Source: an uncultured Alphaproteobacteria bacterium | Lineage (GTDB): Bacteria; Pseudomonadota; Alphaproteobacteria; RF32; CAG-239 | Assembly: GCA_905235385.1 (NCBI GenBank) | Contig: CAJOLB010000003.1 | Span: 1 to 34,957 of the forward strand | Direction: 5' to 3' | DNA length: 34,957 nucleotides | Shown: positions 7,559-16,835 of the stretch, piece by piece | Layout of the letters: each line of letters opens with the position of its first letter | Numbering within the stretch: position 1 is the first letter of the stretch | Program-made: the position numbers and the translations under genes | Notes under the pieces: generated by a model | Told to the model about the DNA's origin: nothing | Seen by the model: only the letters and a program-made list of their open reading frames with translations | Database searches by the model: none

Positions 7559-7952
7559 TTTTTAAATCCTCATGGAAAGAAAAGGGCAATAATTCATCGA
7601 TTCGATAAGACTGACAAATACCGTTCAGATCGGCGCTGTGAACAATCGTATCTTTATCCGAAAATTCTAAGATTCTCTGCAAACAAGCCCCGCACGGCAT
7701 AATCGGGTTTTGACTGTCAGCGACAACAACAATTTCAGCAATTTCATATTCCCCCTTGCTAACCATTGCCGCAATTGCTCCTGCTTCAGCGCAAGTTCCG
7801 CAAGGATATGAAACATTTTCCGCATTTGCTCCTTGATAGATATGCCCCTTTTTTGTTAAAAGAGCTGCCCCGACCTTGAAGTTTGAATATGGTGCATATG
7901 CATTATTTCTAGCTTCAAGCGCTTGTTTAAAAAGTTTTTTAAGATCCGACAT
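7551..7952 (-). CDS. cdd: cytidine deaminase
   Basis: NAYAPYSNFKVGAAL, CGTCAEAGAI, PCGACLQ Zn-binding motifs; overlaps punA. Confidence 0.95.
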   Translation of the reverse strand: MSDLKKLFKQALEARNNAYAPYSNFKVGAALLTKKGHIYQGANAENVSYPCGTCAEAGAIAAMVSKGEYEIAEIVVVADSQNPIMPCGACLQRILEFSDKDTIVHSADLNGICQSYRIDELLPFSFHEDLKND

Positions 7953-8056
7953 TTTATTTGCCTTTGTTTAAAAAAATTAATTGATTATAAAGATAATATA
8001 CATTATTCTAACAATTGGCAAAGACTTTTTTGTATTTGATACAGGAGAATTATTTC

Positions 8057-11000
8057 GTGTTTAAGAAAATCTTTTTTGGCTTACTATTACTGATAATATT
8101 AGCCCTCGGTGGCCTTTCATATTATGTTTCGACAATTGATTGGAACCGCTACAAAACAAAAATAACCAACCAAATTGAAGACCTTACCGGCAAAAAGGTC
8201 GTTATCAACGGTCAAATTAACTTAAAATTTTTGCCAAAGCCGCATTTACGCGCCAACAACATCAAAATCTATAATTCTGATGATAAAAAGCTTTCCGAAC
8301 CGATCGCCGAAATTAAAGAAATGGTTACGGATTTAAGCTTAATGCCGTTAATTCATAAACGCTTTGTCATTGACAAGATGAATTTAGTTGACGCTAAAGT
8401 TTTAATCGAATTTTTAAGCAATGGAAAAACCAACTGGTATTCCGACATTAATCAAAATCAAAACTTTAACTTGGCAGGTGTTGATATTGCTTTTAACAGC
8501 GTTATGCTCCAAAATTCAACGGTCCGCATCATTGATAAAGCTCTTAAGATGGATATTTTGCTCAACAAGTTGAACGCTGATATTTCTGCTCAAAGCTTGA
8601 TAGGACCGTTTAGAATTGACGGAAACTTTATCAAAGACAATACCCCTGCAGGCTTTGCTCTTAACGTCGGCACCTTAACCGAAAGCTTTGCAACCTCTTT
8701 AAACCTTGTTTTAACACACCCATCTTCTGACAGCTATGCCAGATTTGACGGTTCTGTTCAATCAAACAACAGCGAAATTCAAGGCAACTTCACAATTGAA
8801 TCCCAAAAGCCTTCAACATTCTTAAACACCATTTCAAGCCAAACACTTCTATCAGAACAGTATAACTACCCCTTAGCTGCTTCGATTGAACTCTCGGTTA
8901 ACCCACGCCAAGTAGACCTTTCAAGCTTTGTTATCAAATATGGCGAACATCTGGCCGGCTCCGGAAAAGTTTTAATTCCGCTGCAAAGCATAACAAATGA
9001 CCGTAAAAAAATTGATGTTGTCTTTGAGATGACAGACATTGATTTGATGCCGTTCGGCGAAATTTTAACAGAATATTTGAAAAAGTTTGATGAAGGCAGA
9101 AAAACTTTTGAGCCGGCGCTTGATTATGATGTTATAGCCGACATCACATCTACTCGTGCACACTATAATAATGATGTCATTCGCAATTTTAAGGTTAGTG
9201 CAGACATCGTCAACAACGTTTTAACCATTAAAGATTTGTCCGGTCTGTTCCCCGGCGACACCGAAATTTCACTGACCGGCGATATTTTTGAAAATGAAAA
9301 ACAATTATCATATAACTTAAAAACGAAAGCTCTAAGCCAAGATTTTCTTAAATTCCTCGAATTTACGGGATACAAACCCGAAACATATGCTCAAAGCACT
9401 TATCGAAATGCAAGATCTGTTTTTGAAATTTCAGGAAACTTAAAACAAATCAAAATCATGCCTTTTGAATTCGGCTTGGATAAAATAGATGTGACGGGTG
9501 CGATTGGTATAAAGCGCGACCGCAGAAATATGTATTTCTTATCTCTTCAAAGCGAAAACATTAATTTTGACAACTATCTGAAACCATTGTCTGACGAACA
9601 AGAAAATTTATCCTTAAGCGAAAAAACAAAACTTTTCTTAAATCGTTTCAAATTTTTCAATCAAACGGATATGCATGCCGAACTTGGGCTGAAACTTGGT
9701 ATATATAACAACACAGCCTTTGAAAATATGAATATTAATTTTGATGCAAATAATGGCGAGCTGAACATCAAAAAATTTGACATCGATCAAATTGCATCTT
9801 CAAAAGTTCAAATACAGGGAAAAATCTCAAATCTGGGAAACAATCCGACATTTGAAAACCTCAAATGCAATATTGAAACAGATAATTTTGAAACCCTAAA
9901 AAACAAATTAAACCTTGATTTACCAGATTGGCCCCTATTTAAAACGGCGAACGCAATTCAAACGCAAAGCATTATTTCCGGAACTCTTGATAATGCAAAT
10001 ATTAATCTTGTTTCTAAAATAGAAAAAATCAATACAAACTATACGGGCAAGATTTTCAGACAAGATCAAAAATTGTATTGGCGCGGAAATTTAGAATTAA
10101 AAGCACCTGATTTTGTAGATTTTGCAAACCAAATCAATTTAGATTATAATCCCATCAATCTTACCGCCAGCGTGTTTACTTTTAAGGCTGATGTAGAAGG
10201 TTCTTTTAACAATTGGCGTGCAACAAATGTGGATTCTTTTATCGGCGCGAACAACTTTACGGGAGCATTTGCTTATCTCAAAAAAGATGAAAGACCTGCT
10301 ATTAAGGCAAACATGGCAGCAAATATGTTTGAATTTGATCGTTTTATTTCCATGCCTGACAAGAAAACTCAAAAAACAAAAAAACAAGCTCACACATTTC
10401 TTGCCACACCCTCTTGGGAACAAGCTCCCGTCAATTATGATGTGTTCAAAAATTTTGATTTAAGCGGAAAATTTAAAATCAAAAATCTGAGCTATATCGA
10501 TTCCTATATTGAAAATGTTGACTTTTTAATGGATATTAAAAACGGAAACATTGAAGTTAAGAACCTGACGGCGACAAAAAACACAGCGCCGATGGCCTTA
10601 AACTTTGTAATCACAAATGCACAAACACCAACCATTAAAGGTAGTTTGAGCTTAACGGATTATCCTCTCGAAAATTTCGGCGGATCCGTATATAACATCA
10701 AAAAAGGGCAATTAAAATTCAAAGCAGATTATGAAGGCCAAGCCTCTTCGATACAAGCTTTTATCGATAATTTGAAAGCCAAGCTCTCTGCTGAAATTAC
10801 AAAAGCCGAAGTTGAAGGTATTGATGTTGAGGTTCTTGAAGATGATTTATCTAAGCGTGACCGCTCCGATAATTTTGATTCTTTCCTAAAATCAAACCTA
10901 TCTTCCGGTAAAAGTTCCTTTGAGATTATCTCAGCCACACTTGACATTCAAAAAGGTGATTTTGTAATTTCAGATGGTGCTATGCTTTCTCCGCTCGTAA

Positions 11001-12349
11001 CGATTGATATTTCCGGAAAAGGATCTCTCGTCGATTGGAATATGGATGCAGGCTTTAAGATGAGATTTAATCGCCTGACCGATCAAAATTTGCCGATAAC
11101 CTTTAATTTAAAAGACGATATCGCAAACCCGACATTATCTGTAAGTGCTGAAGAATTAAAGGGAAAGTATGATTCTCACTGGGCAAAGATTGAACAAGAA
11201 GCCAAGGAAAAAGAAGAAGCAAGACTTGCTGCCTTAAAGCAAAGAATGAGCGAAACTCAAGAAAGAAGACTAAAACAAGTCAATTTAATTACGGCTGAAA
11301 TTAGTCCGCGTATTCAAAGATATAAACCCTTCAGTTCTGATGCGCGCATTCGAAGCGTTTATGAAAGTATTGACATCCAGTCTCAAGAAATGTTAGCCGA
11401 GCTTCGCAAAATTGAAAACAAGGCCATGGGAGAATATGAAGATAAAGATATCGATGACTTCAATTTAAAGCTTGATATTTATGATCCGCTCTTAAATGAA
11501 CTCATTACCCAGTTAGATGATAATTACATTTTCGATTTAAGACTCCATATTGCAAATACCTATAAAACGATTTCAGATATTTACGAAAATTCTGTCGAAA
11601 AATCAAATAATTATCAAAATACTCTGAATTCATATTCAACGCGCTTAGTTCAGCTCAATTCTCTCGTTGTGCTCAACGACTTGATTGAGGTCAAAAGCGG
11701 TAGGGATTCGATTGAGGAATCAATCAGAAAAATTGCCGATATGTATACAGAAGCCTTCAAAATTAAAGAAGTTGCCGACAGTGAAAATAAAATTCCGATG
11801 CTTGATAAACATTATTCTTCATTATCAGATATTTATCAAAAAGCATCTGCTGAATTAAGAAAGTTGAATACAAATCTGGAAGACCTCTTTATTTTCATTC
11901 AAGATGTGATCTATTTTGAACAAACCGGAAAACATAAAACACAATCCAAGCAAAATACTCAGGTTCAAGAACAACCGACTATTGAACATCTTGAAACGGA
12001 AGCGCCGTCTGTAAAAGAGGTAATGACCACCATTGAAACGCAGACACCGCAAAAATTTGAAGCCCTGAAAGAACCTGAAATAATATCTGAGCCAGCTCAG
12101 CAAAAACAGGAAGATGAACTTGAAATTCCTGAAATAATTCGAGATATTCCTGAAATCGAAATTGAACAACCGGCTCGACCTCTCTTAATCGAAATAACAG
12201 ATGACTATGCTTCCAAAGCAACGGTCAGCGGAACAGTAACCAAAAAAGGTCAAAAAATTGAAATAACACCGCAAAAACAATATGATAAGCCATTGTTAAG
12301 GCCGATTGCGGGCGAAGTCTTAATTGACGGAAATGTAACAAGAAATTAA
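8057..12349 (+). CDS. AsmA-family protein with long C-terminal helical/disordered extension
   Basis: N-terminal TM helix, GKKVVINGQINLKFLPKPHLRANNIKIYN AsmA signature; GTG start preceded by aggag is favoured over the upstream ORF start at 8015. Confidence 0.85.
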   Translation: MFKKIFFGLLLLIILALGGLSYYVSTIDWNRYKTKITNQIEDLTGKKVVINGQINLKFLPKPHLRANNIKIYNSDDKKLSEPIAEIKEMVTDLSLMPLIHKRFVIDKMNLVDAKVLIEFLSNGKTNWYSDINQNQNFNLAGVDIAFNSVMLQNSTVRIIDKALKMDILLNKLNADISAQSLIGPFRIDGNFIKDNTPAGFALNVGTLTESFATSLNLVLTHPSSDSYARFDGSVQSNNSEIQGNFTIESQKPSTFLNTISSQTLLSEQYNYPLAASIELSVNPRQVDLSSFVIKYGEHLAGSGKVLIPLQSITNDRKKIDVVFEMTDIDLMPFGEILTEYLKKFDEGRKTFEPALDYDVIADITSTRAHYNNDVIRNFKVSADIVNNVLTIKDLSGLFPGDTEISLTGDIFENEKQLSYNLKTKALSQDFLKFLEFTGYKPETYAQSTYRNARSVFEISGNLKQIKIMPFEFGLDKIDVTGAIGIKRDRRNMYFLSLQSENINFDNYLKPLSDEQENLSLSEKTKLFLNRFKFFNQTDMHAELGLKLGIYNNTAFENMNINFDANNGELNIKKFDIDQIASSKVQIQGKISNLGNNPTFENLKCNIETDNFETLKNKLNLDLPDWPLFKTANAIQTQSIISGTLDNANINLVSKIEKINTNYTGKIFRQDQKLYWRGNLELKAPDFVDFANQINLDYNPINLTASVFTFKADVEGSFNNWRATNVDSFIGANNFTGAFAYLKKDERPAIKANMAANMFEFDRFISMPDKKTQKTKKQAHTFLATPSWEQAPVNYDVFKNFDLSGKFKIKNLSYIDSYIENVDFLMDIKNGNIEVKNLTATKNTAPMALNFVITNAQTPTIKGSLSLTDYPLENFGGSVYNIKKGQLKFKADYEGQASSIQAFIDNLKAKLSAEITKAEVEGIDVEVLEDDLSKRDRSDNFDSFLKSNLSSGKSSFEIISATLDIQKGDFVISDGAMLSPLVTIDISGKGSLVDWNMDAGFKMRFNRLTDQNLPITFNLKDDIANPTLSVSAEELKGKYDSHWAKIEQEAKEKEEARLAALKQRMSETQERRLKQVNLITAEISPRIQRYKPFSSDARIRSVYESIDIQSQEMLAELRKIENKAMGEYEDKDIDDFNLKLDIYDPLLNELITQLDDNYIFDLRLHIANTYKTISDIYENSVEKSNNYQNTLNSYSTRLVQLNSLVVLNDLIEVKSGRDSIEESIRKIADMYTEAFKIKEVADSENKIPMLDKHYSSLSDIYQKASAELRKLNTNLEDLFIFIQDVIYFEQTGKHKTQSKQNTQVQEQPTIEHLETEAPSVKEVMTTIETQTPQKFEALKEPEIISEPAQQKQEDELEIPEIIRDIPEIEIEQPARPLLIEITDDYASKATVSGTVTKKGQKIEITPQKQYDKPLLRPIAGEVLIDGNVTRN

Positions 12350-12396
12350 CTAGACAACTCAAATTTTGTATTATAAAATGAAATTGTGAGGTTGAA

Positions 12397-12882
12397 ATGA
12401 AGAAATTATTAGCATGTTTGATGATAGCAATTTTGCATACTGCCGCCGTCCATGCGTCGACGGAAGATGGCAATATGCCGATTACAACCATCAAACATCT
12501 CTATTGCAACACGGAACACGGCATTACCATTTGCACGAATCACAAATTTGAGCCCTACACAGGTATTATCAAAGAAGAATATCCGAACGGACATTTGAAG
12601 ATGATGGCCTACTATAAAAACGGCAAAGCAAACGGCCTGAGAAAAGAATATTACGACAACGGTCAGTTAAAAGAAGAGGGTTACTACAAAAACGGAAAGT
12701 TGGACGGTCTTGTTATTTCATATTATAAAAACGGACTGCTTGAAGAAGAAGCCTATTATAAAGACGGAAAGATCGATGGTCGTTGGAAATTATACAACGA
12801 TAAAGGCGGTATCCAAAACGAAAAATATTTTGATAACGGCACAGAAACATCAACCGCGGCATACGGTTATCAATATCAATAA
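12397..12882 (+). CDS. secreted MORN-like / YwqK-type repeat protein
   Basis: Signal peptide; repeats YPNGHLKMMAYYKNGKANG, YDNGQLKEEGYYKNGKLDG, YKNGLLEEEAYYKDGKIDG. Confidence 0.8.
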   Translation: MKKLLACLMIAILHTAAVHASTEDGNMPITTIKHLYCNTEHGITICTNHKFEPYTGIIKEEYPNGHLKMMAYYKNGKANGLRKEYYDNGQLKEEGYYKNGKLDGLVISYYKNGLLEEEAYYKDGKIDGRWKLYNDKGGIQNEKYFDNGTETSTAAYGYQYQ

Positions 12883-13415
12883 GTTTTAAGCCAATAACCA
12901 CATTCAATATTTTCACCTGCTTTATGCGGTTCTAAGCGTTTGCCTCCAAAATATTCCAAAGCTTTTTCCAAAACTTTATGCGAGGCAATATTCCGCTCAT
13001 CACAAAAAAGCAAAACCTCATCAAGGTCCAGGTTTTGTTTACACCAGTTCAAAACAAGTTTTAAACCCTTTAGCGTATAGTTTTTGCCGCGTTTTGAGGG
13101 AATAATTTCATAGGCAATGTGTCCGCCTCTTTGAAGCAAAAAAGCATTCAAAGCGTGGCGAACATCGAAAACTCCGACAAATATTTCGTCATCAAAGAGC
13201 CATAAAACAGTTGATGGGACGCGGCCCTCCGGTTGTTTTTCAGATGCGTTTGCTTTCAAATAGGCTTCATATCCTACAAAATGTTGTGTCGCAAACTCAG
13301 CCCCTTTTGGGGCGGCACTAATATCAAACGGTGAAGGATTTACTTTAATTTCAAGTAAACCGTCTTTGGCCTGATTAAACAAATCAGTTGACGGTTCTTT
13401 AATCAAAAGTGTCAT
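12876..13415 (-). CDS. GNAT-family N-acetyltransferase
   Basis: Length and fold-like pattern: GGHIAYEIIPSKRGKNYTLKGLKLVL...RNIASHKVLEKA. Confidence 0.8.
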   Translation of the reverse strand: MTLLIKEPSTDLFNQAKDGLLEIKVNPSPFDISAAPKGAEFATQHFVGYEAYLKANASEKQPEGRVPSTVLWLFDDEIFVGVFDVRHALNAFLLQRGGHIAYEIIPSKRGKNYTLKGLKLVLNWCKQNLDLDEVLLFCDERNIASHKVLEKALEYFGGKRLEPHKAGENIECGYWLKTY

Positions 13416-14743
13416 TCTTTAACTTCTTTTTTAGTTTTTTTAGTTGTTACTTTAACACGTTTCACGCGCATTTTTCCGGCAGAAATAACTTCATAAATGC
13501 AATATTCGTCTTCAACCTTATCACCGATTTTAGGAGCTCTGCCCAAAAGGGTAAAAACATAACCGCCAATGGTGCTTTCATCTCTTTCACATTCAGGCAA
13601 AGCCATACATTCATAAACATCTTCAACCAAAACCTTACCGTCAAATTCGCATACACACTCATCAATTTTTCGGATTTCGGCGACCTCGTTGATATCGTGT
13701 TCATCCATAATTTCACCGACCAGCTCTTCTAAAATATCTTCCATAGAAAGCATACCCGCCGTTCCGCCATATTCATCCACAACAATCGCAAGGTGGGTAT
13801 GTTTGCGCATCATCAGGTGCAAAACTTCCGAAATAGATTGATTTTCAGGCACAAAAAGAACTTGACGTGCAATTTTGTTAAGACGTCCCTTATCTAATTT
13901 TTCTTCTGCATGTTCCAACAAATCTCTGATATGAATCATCCCGACAACATTGTCTTTATCTTCGCCGCAAAGAGGATAACGCGTATGTTTGGTGCGTTTG
14001 ACAAGGCTCATCACATCATTAAAATCATCATCTAAATAAAGACATTGCATATCTTGTCTGGGGATCATCACTTCATGAGCAAAAATCTCCGAAAAAGTAA
14101 TGGCATTTTCAATAATATCACGCTCGGTATCATCAATCACACCGCCTTTTTGAGAAGCATTGACAATCAGCTTAATTTCTTCTTCAGAGTGCGCCATATC
14201 TTCTTCTTTGGCCGGCTCAATTTTCATCAAATGTAAAATTTGAAGTGTAAGCATATCTAAAACCCAAATAAACGGATAAAAGGCACGCTTAAATAAATAA
14301 AGAGGATAAGCAATATGCAAAACAAAAGTTTCCGTTTTTTGAATAGCCAAAGACTTCGGAATAAGCTCACCCAACACAACGTGCATTAACGTAATCAATC
14401 CGAATGCAACACCGAAACTGATGGAGTGCAACAAGATCGGATTATCTGCAAAAAATCCGCCCATCAAATCTTCAAAAAGTTTAGCCACCGCCGGTTCACC
14501 GATCCAACCTAAACCTAAAGACGCTAAAGTGATACCAAGCTGAATGGCGCTTAAATAACTATCCAAATGCTCGGTAATTTTTAAGGCAATAGCTGCGCGC
14601 TTATTGCCCAAACCGACCAATTCTTCAAGCTTTGTATGACGGATTTTAACAATTGCAAATTCTGAAACAACGAAAAAAGCATTAAATAAAACTAAGATTA
14701 AAACAAAAATAAATTTGAAAAAATAAATATAAAACGGATCCAT
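13412..14743 (-). CDS. hemolysin/CorC-type CNNM-domain protein with CBS pair and CorC_HlyC domain
   Basis: NAFFVVSEFAIVKIR N-terminus, VMIPRQDM, VVDEYGGTAGMLSMEDILEELVGEIMDE. Confidence 0.9.
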   Translation of the reverse strand: MDPFYIYFFKFIFVLILVLFNAFFVVSEFAIVKIRHTKLEELVGLGNKRAAIALKITEHLDSYLSAIQLGITLASLGLGWIGEPAVAKLFEDLMGGFFADNPILLHSISFGVAFGLITLMHVVLGELIPKSLAIQKTETFVLHIAYPLYLFKRAFYPFIWVLDMLTLQILHLMKIEPAKEEDMAHSEEEIKLIVNASQKGGVIDDTERDIIENAITFSEIFAHEVMIPRQDMQCLYLDDDFNDVMSLVKRTKHTRYPLCGEDKDNVVGMIHIRDLLEHAEEKLDKGRLNKIARQVLFVPENQSISEVLHLMMRKHTHLAIVVDEYGGTAGMLSMEDILEELVGEIMDEHDINEVAEIRKIDECVCEFDGKVLVEDVYECMALPECERDESTIGGYVFTLLGRAPKIGDKVEDEYCIYEVISAGKMRVKRVKVTTKKTKKEVKE

Positions 14744-14819
14744 TTTATTCTTTTATTACCTTTGATAATTGACAATTAAGGCTTATCTTATGATTTTATA
14801 AGCGACTTGTCAACAAACA

Positions 14820-15440
14820 TTATTTGAAGCGAATAAAAATACGACATAATCTTGTTTCTTCACAAACATTGCAAAGATCTTCTAAATCAGAAACCGTCAA
14901 ATTTTTAAGACAGTTATCGGGAAATGAACTGCAAGCTTTATCACCATACCATGTACTCGTATAAAGCGAAGGACTGCCTGAATAATCTCTCAAAATTTGA
15001 ACTTGCAACAATTCTGATGACCAAGAAATCAATGTTTTATAAATATTTCGGCAAGATGCCACACTCACATCACTGTTATCTATCTGAGCCGTAATTGCCA
15101 CATATCCGGTATCATGATGATAAATGCGGTATTGCGTCTTAAAAGCATCTTGTAATACTTCCCGATAAGAATCCTCTTTGAAATACATATCCTGCGGAAT
15201 TTCTCCCATCGCTTTTAAAAGAGACACCCAAGAAGTTCTGTCACTATTAACAGGTATGTCCTTCAAATCATCCCAATGTCGAACAACCGCGGAAACAATC
15301 GTATTTACCTGCTCGGTTTGTCTGTTTAAACGGTGCTGTTTCATTGCTTTTGAATAACCCGATAATGCTCCGACGGACAACACACCGATAATTGCCAAAA
15401 CGCCGAGCATTTCAACCATACTTCTGCCATTGTTATTCAT
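14820..15440 (-). CDS. pseudopilin / type IV pilin-like protein
   Basis: MNNNGRSMVEMLGVLAIIGVLSVGALSGYSKAM prepilin-type N-terminus. Confidence 0.75.
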   Translation of the reverse strand: MNNNGRSMVEMLGVLAIIGVLSVGALSGYSKAMKQHRLNRQTEQVNTIVSAVVRHWDDLKDIPVNSDRTSWVSLLKAMGEIPQDMYFKEDSYREVLQDAFKTQYRIYHHDTGYVAITAQIDNSDVSVASCRNIYKTLISWSSELLQVQILRDYSGSPSLYTSTWYGDKACSSFPDNCLKNLTVSDLEDLCNVCEETRLCRIFIRFK

Positions 15441-15458
15441 TTATTTTCCCCTTTTAAT

Positions 15459-15589
15459 GCGTAAAGAAAAAAACGAACCTATTTTTTTTATACTTTTTAA
15501 AATTTCATTTTAATTGATTCTTAAAGAAATTTTTGATATACTGATACAAAAGGAATCGTAAAAATTTAAGGTTCCTTTTTTCTTTACGC
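15459..15589. repeat. ~20-bp inverted repeats (15459-15479 and 15570-15589) flanking ~90 bp AT-rich core
   Basis: gcgtaaagaaaaaaacgaacc / ggttccttttttctttacgc. Confidence 0.8.
15514..15542 (+). promoter_or_regulatory. sigma70-like promoter TTGATT-N17-TATACT inside the inverted repeats
   Basis: Sequence match. Confidence 0.45.
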
Positions 15590-15617
15590 TTTTTGTAAAA
15601 AAAATGAGAAAAAGGAC

Positions 15618-15644
15618 TTGACAGATGATTTTTTTTCATATAAA
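15618..15644 (+). promoter_or_regulatory. candidate rplJL promoter (TTGACA ... TATAAA, 15-nt spacer)
   Basis: Sequence match upstream of L10 leader. Confidence 0.45.
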
Positions 15645-15649
15645 AGGTC

Positions 15650-15765
15650 GCTCAAGTGATAACCTTTCATAAGTTGTCACTCTGTCCAAGACTGTAGGCG
15701 GACAAACTCGTTTTGACCTTAATTTCCTACATAGACGGAGTTCAAAAGAAGGTTTTTTATAATCG
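15650..15765 (+). promoter_or_regulatory. ribosomal protein L10 leader (autoregulatory mRNA element)
   Basis: gtccaagactgtaggcgg...ccttaatttcctacatagacgg upstream of rplJ, resembling alphaproteobacterial L10 leaders. Confidence 0.75.
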
Positions 15766-15867
15766 TTTTTTTCTCCCTTTAATCGGACAGATTTGGTTGC
15801 CGCAAATATTGGCAAGCGATTGTTTTTGTTTGCGGTATGGTAAAAATTTTTTAGTGGAGACCATAAA

Positions 15868-16350
15868 GTGAACCGCGATGAAAAGAAACAATTACTCGAC
15901 GAATTGCACGAGCTGATTAACGGTTCTGAAATTGTCGTTATTTCTCACTATAAGGGATTAACGGTTGCTGAAGTTTCAGAGCTCCGTAACGCAGTCCGCA
16001 AGGCAGGCGCCGGGTTTAGAGTAACAAAAAACCGCATTACAAAATTGGCTCTTAAAGATACAAAATTTGAAGGCTTGGCTGATTTATTCAAAGGTCCGAC
16101 AGCAATCGCTTATTCAAGTGATCCTGTTGCTGCTTGCAAAGCTTGTGTCAACTTCGCTAAAGATAACGAAAAACTCGTTATTGTCGGTGGCGCGATGGGG
16201 ACTGGCGCTTTAACGATTGATGAAATCAAACGTTTGGCAACCATTCCGTCAATGGACGAACTTCGAGCAAAACTTATCGGTCTGTTGCAAGCTCCCGGTG
16301 CTCAACTTGCCAGAGTTACAAAGGCATACAGCGAAAAAGAAGCCGCTTAA
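15868..16350 (+). CDS. rplJ: 50S ribosomal protein L10 (GTG start)
   Basis: VVISHYKGLTVAEVSELRNAVRKAGAGFRVTKNRITKLAL signature. Confidence 0.96.
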   Translation: MNRDEKKQLLDELHELINGSEIVVISHYKGLTVAEVSELRNAVRKAGAGFRVTKNRITKLALKDTKFEGLADLFKGPTAIAYSSDPVAACKACVNFAKDNEKLVIVGGAMGTGALTIDEIKRLATIPSMDELRAKLIGLLQAPGAQLARVTKAYSEKEAA

Positions 16351-16407
16351 GGTTTTTGAGTTATTTAACAAAAAAAGTTTTAATTTTATTTTATTTGGAG
16401 AAAAAGA

Positions 16408-16779
16408 ATGGCAGATTTAGCCAAATTGGTAGACGAATTATCAGCTTTAACAGTTATGGAAGCTGCTGATTTATCAAAAATGTTAGAAGAAAAATGGGGC
16501 GTTTCAGCCGCTGCTGCTGTTGCAGTTGCAGCTCCTGGCGCTGCCGGTGCCGCCGCTGCGGAAGAGAAGACAGAATTTGATGTTATCTTAGCCGATGCCG
16601 GTGCAAACAAGATTAATGTTATTAAAGAAATCCGTGCAATCACACAACTCGGTTTGAAAGAAGCTAAAGATTTGGTTGACGGTGCTCCGAAGACTGTTAA
16701 AGAAGCTGCTCCGAAAGCTGAAGCTGAAGAAATCAAAGCTAAGCTCGAAGCTGCCGGTGCTAAAGTTGAGTTGAAGTAA
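16408..16779 (+). CDS. rplL: 50S ribosomal protein L7/L12
   Basis: [61 protein letters not shown]. Confidence 0.98.
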   Translation: MADLAKLVDELSALTVMEAADLSKMLEEKWGVSAAAAVAVAAPGAAGAAAAEEKTEFDVILADAGANKINVIKEIRAITQLGLKEAKDLVDGAPKTVKEAAPKAEAEEIKAKLEAAGAKVELK

Positions 16780-16797
16780 TTTCTTTGACAACGCTAT

Positions 16798-16835
16798 TAA
16801 AAAATCCTGATGGAAAACATCAGGATTTTTTTTAA
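16798..16835. terminator. intrinsic terminator after rplL
   Basis: aaatcctgatg-gaaaa-catcaggatttttttt. Confidence 0.88.

Noticed and set aside
12397-12882. YwqK-type protein as a toxin-antitoxin antitoxin
   Set aside because: MORN-like repeats are often auto-annotated as antitoxin; no toxin partner adjacent and a signal peptide is present.
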